Source of the DNA: Flectonema sp. DT1601
Taxonomy: Eukaryota; Euglenozoa; Diplonemea; Diplonemida; Diplonemidae
Assembly: GCA_964019425.1 (NCBI GenBank)
Contig: OZ025823.1
Span: 124,001 to 188,000, forward strand
DNA: 64,000 nt
Direction of reading: 5' to 3'
The notes beneath the pieces were generated by a model. The model worked only from the letters and a program-made list of their open reading frames with translations, had not been told where the DNA came from and searched no databases. Each line of letters begins with the position of its first letter. Positions within the stretch are counted from its first letter, which is position 1. Below are positions 52,464 to 61,400 of this stretch, in pieces. The translations under genes were made by a program, and so were the position numbers.

Positions 52464-55400
52464 TCAGATTGTAGGCGATTCATATTCGTATAATCGATTC
52501 ATGTTCGGAGGTTGTATCGGAGTCTGTGGAGTCAAACTTCGAGAACTCTCTTCTTTCTTTCCACCATGCCAACGATTCTCAATTCCAGCAGCTCTCTCTC
52601 TTAAAGCAATCGATCGCTTATCACTCTCAGACTCTCCCTTCCCAGATCTTAATAAATTCATTCTCGAGGACACAGCATTAATACTTCCTAGTAATGGAGA
52701 AGGAGACGGTGATGCAGAAAGTACTGGTGACAAATTAGTCGGTGTGGCCATAACGTTGTGACCCTTCGATGATTTTAATTGTTTTTTAACAGTTTTATAT
52801 TTACCCAACAAGTGAGATAAATTCTGTCTAAGAGTTTCATTTTGTTGTCGGAGAGTGAATTCAGTAGTTTCAGCAATAGAAGCCCGACATGTTGCTTCAC
52901 GAGCTAGGATTCCAGTGTAGCGGCTTGTGTTGCTTTCGGAAGCGCAAGTACTGTCGATGTCACTGTCAGCAATGGAATTGTGTCGAGTAGCAGATTTTGA
53001 GAGGTATTCTTCAAGTCGTTGTATTTGTTGATCTTTAGTTCTGACAGTTTCTTCCAATCTCTCAACATTCGGAAGTATTGCATCGCGAACTCCGTCAATC
53101 TCACTTTCAAAAAGACGCAATGCCGTGTCACTTGTGTGAGTCTTATCAGCCAACACTTTCTTAAGTCTAAATATCATTCGATTCTTATCGTCTGCTTCAC
53201 TCTGAAGTAGTTCACTTTCATGTTTTGAAATAGAGAGCTCATCTTCCAAATGTTTAATTATCTCGTCTTTCTCTGAAGCGCTTGTTAATGAATGTTGTAA
53301 TAAGATGTCTTGCTGTCCTTCTTCTTCTTCTGAAGGAGGTGATTGTTTAGTTTTGTTCTCTGCTATTAACTCATCCTGGACGGTGTTGTAGTCGTTTTCT
53401 AAATTTTTGAGGATCTGTTTCGTATTTGATAATTCAATTGATGATTCTACTTCACGAATTTGATATTCTGACAACTGTTGTTGGAGAGTGTCTACTGTTG
53501 TTTTAGTAGTCGTCAATTCTGATTCTAATTTCAAGACGTCGTCTTCGAGATTCTTCTTTTCGTTATCTAAAAGAGAGAACTCACTTTTGTCGTCTAATTT
53601 CATCTTTTCCATTTTCTGACGTAGTTCACTCTTGGAGGCTTCAGCCTGTTCAAGTTCCAAAGACATCGTATTCAGTTTGTTTGCAGACTCTGCGTTTGAT
53701 GTTTTCAGTATTTCAATCTCAGAGACTGTTGCTTTCAACTCGTCAGTAGTCGTACTCAAAGCGGATGATTTTGTTGTTAGCAGTTCCTCGTTTGATATAA
53801 TAAGTTGGTCGGTTTCTTCTTCCTTGTCATTCAGCTTTGTTGTTAGGGAATCAAGTTTAATTTCTTGAATTGTTAACAACTCTTTTGAAGCCTCAAACTG
53901 TTCACTCAACTCAGACACTCTTACTTCTAAACAAGTGATCGTCTCTTTACTTTCATTAGAGGAGTTGGTTCTCGAGTCCAGTTCTCTTTCTAAGTTGTTG
54001 ATGTGAATATCGCGCTGGTTGGCTGCCTGTTCCATGTCAGATATTTCTTGTTTTAGTTTTTCAATTTCAGAATCGAAGATTTCCCGCACAGTACCTGTTG
54101 CGGCTTCACTTTCTGCGAGTTGCGCTTCCTTCTCTCGTACTTCTTCTTGGAGTTGTTCGCGAAGGACATTTGCAGCAGCTTCGTTCCGCGAAGAAGCCTC
54201 ACTGACGATGGTCAGTTCGCATTCTAAATTCTGAAATCTCTCTTCATAACGACTGATGTTGTCTTCTAACTTTACTTTTACAGATTCGCTTTCAGCAGCG
54301 TTTTCCCGCGCTAACTTGACAGCTGACTGTAAGCCAGACAACTCGTGTTTTACTTCTCTCAAGTCGGCTACGATACTTTCTTTCTCTCTCCTTTCTGCCT
54401 TTGCAATCGACTTACTTTCAGATGCGGCCTCAGCTGACGCAGAGAGTTCATTGCGGAGGTTTTCAATGTCGCTGTTTAGTTTTGACACCTGACTCTCAAA
54501 GTGTTCAGCTGTCTGTTGTGATGATAATAATTGTTCTCTCAATGAAGTGATGTCACACTCGAGTAACTTCTTTTCGTCATCAGCAGAGTTCTCATTTTCA
54601 AGTGACAATTGATTTACTGCTGACAGTTCCTCTTCGAGTTGTGCTGCTGAATCTGAAACAGAAGTCAGTTCAGATTCTAATTTTGAAATCTTCTCTCTGG
54701 CAACTGTTGCTTCAGACTCAAGTTCAGAGATGGTTTTTGTTTTGATGTCATTCTCAGCAGACAGTCCACCGATGCTATCATCGGTTGTTACTTTCTCACA
54801 CTGAAGTAACTTCACTGCGATTTGAAGAGTTTCCTTTCCGTCTGTCAACTCAACGATGGCGGAGTCTTTGTTTTGAATGTCAACTTCGAGGCGTCGCTTT
54901 TCCGAATCCAATTCAGATATTTGAACTTCATTTTGATTAACAGTTTCCTGAACTGTTGTCAACTGATATTGAAGACTTAGAGCTGCTTCTTCAAGTGAGT
55001 GTTTCTCTCTCGTTAGTTTTGAGATCGATACGTCGAATTCTTCCTCAAGAGAAAGTTTTGATTTCTTCTGAGCAGCCAACTCATCATTTCGAGAAGTAAG
55101 TTCCGCATTCAGAGATGTGATCGACTGGACTTGTGACTGGACTTCATTTGTTAGTTGTGACAACTTCTCTTCAACAGTTTGCTTCTCACTTGAGAGTAGT
55201 GTCAGCTGCTGTTCGAGGAGTTCTGTTTGAGATCTTAAATTAGAAACATTTCCATCAAGTTCTTGTTGGAGAGATTGCTTGTCGTTGTTTAGGTTTTCAA
55301 TTGTAGTGTTCGATGTTGTGATTTGTTCCTTCAGTGAGGACATCTCATTTTGGAGATCACAAATTGAACTTTCGAAAGCAGTCTTCTCATCAGTGAGTCC

Positions 55401-58400
55401 GCACTTCTCCTCCAACAACAATTTGTATGAAATCTTCAGAGTGTCGTTTGCATCTTTTTGATTAATAATCTCAGAGTTCATTACTTCCTTCTCCTCCTGA
55501 AGTTGTCCAACAGTTTTTTGAGAAGTCACGTTGCTGTTGTTTAAAACTATAATTTCTTCCTCAAGTAATTCCTTCGAAGATGTCAATTTCTGAACTTCTC
55601 TTTGACTCTCTTCGTACATCTTCTCAACGGATTCCTTGCTGTCGATTACTTCGTTCATTCGGTTGTTTAGTTTTGTGATGTCTTCCTGAAGAGATTCTTT
55701 TTCTGCTGCTAACTCTTCGATGTTTGATTCGTTAGTCTGATGCTGCATTGATACCTTCTCATTTAATACGTCGATGGATTGTTGTTGGGACTCGTTCTCA
55801 TCAGTTGCTTCTTTCAGACTGCTTTCAAGTTTTGTGATCTCTGACTGTAACGTCGTCTTCTGGTCTTGTGATAGCCTGGCAGCTATTTGAAGAGTCTCTT
55901 TCTGATCCTTCAGAGTTGTGATGTCAGTCAGAAGTTTATCAACTGACTGTTGACTATGAGATGTTATGTTGTTAACTTCTTGATTTAATGAAGAGTTCAT
56001 GTCGTGTAAGTTCTGCATGTCTGTTTCTAACTGTGAGATGGTTGATTTACCGGCTGACTTTTGGTCTACGAGTTTTGTTATCTCATCGCTCTTGAGCGAG
56101 ACATTAGATTCTAATTGAGAGATTGTTGTGATCGCCGTGTTGTTGTCTTCTCGGAGGGTTTTTATTTCATTTCTGCAGTCGCAGAGTTCCGTTTCTAACT
56201 TTCCAACAACCTTTTCCTTCGACTGGAGTTCAGTAGTCAGTTCTGACGTCTTCTCTTCAGCAGTTTGTTTCTCATCCGAAAGGAGTTCTATTTGAGATCT
56301 TAAATTAGAAACATTTCCATCAAGTTCTTGTTGAAGAGATTGCTTGTCGTTGTTTAGGTTTTCAATTGTAGTGTTCGATGTTGCGATTTGTTCCTTCAGT
56401 GAGGACATCTCATTTTGGAGATCACAAATTGAACTTTCGAAAGCACTCTTCTCATCAATTAGCTGATCGACAGTCGTCTTGTTTAATGAAATCTCATTAG
56501 TGAGATCAGATCTTTCCGACTGTAGGAGAGTTGATGAGATTTGAAGAGTTTCTTTGTCATCTCTCAATTGTTTGATTAGAACTTCATTCTCACTAACGCT
56601 GCCAGAAATATTTGAATTCTCATCGTGAAGTGTTTGCATGTCATTCTCCAACTGTGTAATCGTCACCATGCCTGCCTGTTTCTCAGACTTGAGTTCTGAT
56701 ATTGTTGTTTCTGTTTCATTCATAGCTCTGAGTAAATCACTATTTTTAGATTTCTGTTTAATTAACTGCTCAGAGATTTCTTCCTGGAGCTTCTTCGTAG
56801 ACTTTAGTTGATCTTCATTTTCTTTGAGAGAGTTAACAAGAGAAGTGTTCTCAGTTGTGAGTGACGTGATCTCTTGATTATTAATAACAATTAGTTGGTT
56901 AAGTGAGGCTTCTTCTGCTTCAAGTTGCTTTAGAATATTCGATTGTTGTTGGAGTTCTGTTTGTAAGACTGTTGTCGCTTCCTTCTGGTTGATTAACTGT
57001 TCGTCTAAAGAATTGATATCAGAGTTAAGAGATGAAATAGTGTTTTGTAATTGGAGTTTCTGCTGATCGTTGCTGGCAATTTGAATTTCCGAATCTCTTT
57101 CTAAGTTGCTGATGATCTCTTCCTTAGTTTTGATTTCTGACTCTCTTTCAACAATATTATCATTTAAAATATTAATCTCATTCTGAAGGCTTACGATTGA
57201 CTCCTTTAGTGTGTTGTTGTCAGTAGTTAAGTTCTCAGTACTTAAATCTATTCTGTCGATGACTTGCTGGAGGGAGTTGTTTGTTTTTGTCAGAGAACTC
57301 TTTTCACTTGTGAATTCATTAACTTCCTGTTGGAGTTCATTCACCGACACTTCGAGTGACGTCTTGTCGTTCGTCAGATTGTTAATTTCAGACTCGTTGA
57401 GAGTGATGACATTCTGAAGAGAAGATTTATCATTTTGAAGTGTTTCAACAGATTCTAACAGAGAAGTGTTGTCGACAGTTAGCTTCTCAATAATTAATTT
57501 CTTCTGGTTGATAATCTCTGCTTGTGATGTTGTTTGGTTTTGCATTTGTGACGAAGAACTTTTTAAAGTGTCAACTTGCTGTTGAAGGAAACACTTTTCC
57601 TCCTCCACCACGTCTTTAGCTTTAGCTAATACAGAGATATAGTTTTCTTTATCACAGAGCTCTTCTCGTAGAATTATTTCGTCCGTTTGGAGTCCTCCAA
57701 CGCATTGCTGGAGTTGCAGAACGTCAGAATCTTTCAAGTCAAGTTTTGCTTCCAGCGTGATGTGTTCCTTGTGGAGGTTATTGATGTGTGCTTCCTTTTC
57801 AGAAATAACATCCGCCATTGATGTTTGTCCTTTCTTTAGGTCTGCAACATGAGATTCTTCATCAGTAAGAGAGTTCTTTAAGTTAGTGTTAACTTCCTGA
57901 AGACTGATGATTTCAGTGGAGAGTTGTTTTACTGTTGTCTCAACTTCAGTGAGAGAGCTGTTCTCATCTTCTAACTTTTTAACTATCAATTCGAGTGACT
58001 TGTTCTCACTCGTAAGTCCACAAAGTTTTAATTCCTTCTCGTTGACGACATCTCGAAGGGAATCCGTCTCCTCTTTTAGGATCTTAACTTCTGACAACTT
58101 ATCAGAGTAGGAGTTGTGAAGTTTATTATTCTCTTGTTTGATCTCTCTTACAGTAGTTTCAAGAAGTGTCTTCTCACTGTTGATAACTTCTGTTTGTTCT
58201 TCTCTTTGAGATGCTAAGTTTTGAAAAGATTTCTTCTCATCAACGAGCTCACTTTCTAACAGCTCAATTCTGGTTTGCTTTTCATCTATCGATTGCTGTG
58301 CAATTTGGTACTCTTCCGTAAGCTTGGAGACTTCAGTTGTTTTTTCAGAAACTTGTTCGCCGAGAGCTGTGTTCTCATCCGAGAGATTTTTTAGTTTCAA

Positions 58401-61400
58401 TTCCAAAGATTCCCTCTCACATGAGAGATGTTGTTGACTATTAGTGATAACTTCTTTAAGGGAACTGTTCTCCTCCTGCAGGGAACTCTTTTCACAATTG
58501 ATTTCACTGATCTCTGACCCTCTGCTGGAAATAACTTTTTGCAATGAAATTGTTTCCTGTTGGAGTTCATTCACCGACACTTCGAGTGACGTCTTGTCGT
58601 TCGTCAGATTGTTAATTTCAGACTCGTTGAGAGTGATGACATTCTGAAGAGAAGATTTATCATTTTGAAGTGTTTCAACAGATTCTAACAGAGAAGTGTT
58701 GTCGATAGTCAGTTCCGTCTTTTCGTTTTTAACGGACACCAATTCGTGAAGAGATTCATTGAGTGACTCCTCAAGGGAAGCTTTCTCGTTAAGAAGTTCA
58801 TTAATTTCAATTACCCTTTGTGAGAGAGTGTCACTCTGTGTAGTGTTGTCTTTTTGAACAGCTGATAGTTTGGATAACAAGTCTGACTTTTCGTCTTCGA
58901 TGGTCTGTAAGTTACTTTCCAGAGTTGACTGTGTCTCGTGAAGTTGTTGGATGTTAAGTTGCTTGTCGGAGCTTTCGATTGATATTTGAGAAACAATTAA
59001 TTCTTTTTGTATCAAAACTGCTTCTAAAGAAGTCTTATCGCTGTTAAGTTGTTTAATATTCTCCTCAAGTGAGTTCTTCTCTTCGGACAGTTCACAAGTT
59101 TCTTGTGAAAGTTGTTGTTTCAGATTGCTGAGTGATGTCTTGAGTTGATTAATTTCAGACTCTTTCAAACTAATCGTCTCCTGAAGTGATTTCTTCTCTT
59201 CCACTCGACTTTCTATTTGCTGCGACATTTTGAGTTGCAAGTCGTTGATGGAGTCTTTTAGTTCTTCAACAGAAGTTTGTTCGGAAGTTTTTGCTTCTAA
59301 CAGATCGCTGTTTTCATTCTTCAGTGAGACAATGTTTGACTCCTTTTGTGTGATGATTTCTTCAAGCGATTGTTTCTCTTCAGAAAGTTGTTTTATATTT
59401 TGTTCGAGTGTAGTCTTGTCATTTCCTAGCTGATCGATTTGAATATCTCTTTCAGAAGCGAGAGATGTTTGTTGTTCTTGTTGGTTAGCGAGTGTGATGT
59501 TGTCGTCAGTGAGTTGCTTAACTTGTTGTTCGAGTGATTCGTTTTCTGTTTTGAGCGCATCAGTGTCAGTCTCACTCTGATCAATCTTTTGATGCATAGA
59601 CGACACTTCTTGTTGTAAGTCACTGAGTGATGTTGATAAAGAATCACTTTTATTAGTCAGTTCAACAACTTGAGCTTCCGTTTCTGTTATCGTCTTCTCT
59701 GCGGAAGTTTTGTAGATAATTAGTTGCTGATTGCTTTCTTCGAGTGTGTCTTTTTGTTTTATAATTTGCTGAATCTCTGATTCCTTCACCGACAGTTCCT
59801 CCTCAAGAGAGTTCTTCTCATCAGTCAGTTCTTCGATGCTGCTTTCGAGGGAACTCATTTTGTTGGAGAGCTGCTCGACGTCGCTCTCTTTTTGTGAAAC
59901 CATTTCTGCGAGAGATGATTCTTTTATTTTATGTTCCTCCAGTAAGACTTCTTGTTGTGAGAGACTGCTTTCCAACGTCACTTGAGTTTGTTGTAAAGTT
60001 TGAACGTCACTTTCAAGACTCTCATTTGAGGAATTGCGTTGCGACAGTTCAGAGCGGACAGCCTCCAATTCAGATTGGAGTTTCTTAGCGACTTCTTCAG
60101 AAGAAGAAAGTGTTTCAGTGAGTGACTGGAGATCTGTTCTCGCACCGAGTAAGTCGTCTTGAAGTAGATCGCATTCATCAACTTTAATGTCATAATTCTG
60201 ATCCAACTCTGCGAGTGACTTCTGCAGAGCAGTAAACTCATCCTGTGTGAGTGACAACTTCTTTGACAGCTCATCAACTTCCAACACCAAAACTGAATGT
60301 TGACTAGCAGTTGATCTTTCAATACAAGTGAGTGGAACTTTAGCAACAATCGGACTCGTAATGTGTGCTTCCGATGATAAGACTTCTGAGACAGCAACTC
60401 TGTCACCTCTCTTGAGTGAAGTATTTGGTATCTCTGTGGTGATAATATAATTACATTGAGAGATATCAATATCAGAACACCTCATAACACCCGATGACAA
60501 CCTCGTGATATAATACTCTGTTGGTTTAGATGAGTTGATTTGAACAACAGAGTTAGTCTCCTGACAGTGTGCTAATTGAAGGCCATTCACCCATTTAATA
60601 TGAGAGATGACAGATCTTGGAACCCATGTTGCTACTGAAGTTTCAACTGAGAAATAAATCTCACCGTCTTTACCAATCTCTTTGTTTTGAGACAATAGCG
60701 TCACGTGGTCTCCAATTTGGTATTCTCGCAGTATCGGACTACCGACAGCAGCACAGACTGTGGAGTTGTTCTTTATAACTACTCCATTAACTCTCTCCTC
60801 GCATTCTAAAGAAGCAGACTTCAAGTGTTCTTGCATGTTGTTGTAAATAGTTTGGAGGTTATCAGCGATTTCTTCGTATTTACTTTGCAATTTGGTGATC
60901 TGTTGGAGTGACTCCTGCGATCCAGAGAACGTGTTTCTGAACTTCATTTTTGCAATTCCCTTCGAGAAAATCGAACAACAGTCGATTACGGCTGCTGTGT
61001 AGTTAGACTGTAAGAGAGTACGCTCAGAATACTCTTCCTGAAGAAGCAATTTGATTTCTTCTGGGGACTCACTCTCATTGAGAGAGAGGCTATTCAAACA
61101 ACTCAACTCTTGTGAGATTACTGTTCGGGCCTGACTTTGGGATTTTGATAATTTAAGGAGGTCAGATTTATATTGTTCTGACTTGTTCTTCAAAGGCTCA
61201 ACAGGAGATTGAAAGTTTGAAAGGATCGCAGAGAGGGATTCTTTCAAAATAGAAACTCGTTTGAAATGTTCATCCCTTTGAATATCCTCAACAGTAATTA
61301 CGTTGACTGGTTTTAATGAAATCGACATGTCGGATCTCTTTTTCAGAATGAAAAGCTGATCCTCAGCCGTGCGTAATTTTTCTTGTGCCGCAATGAAACG

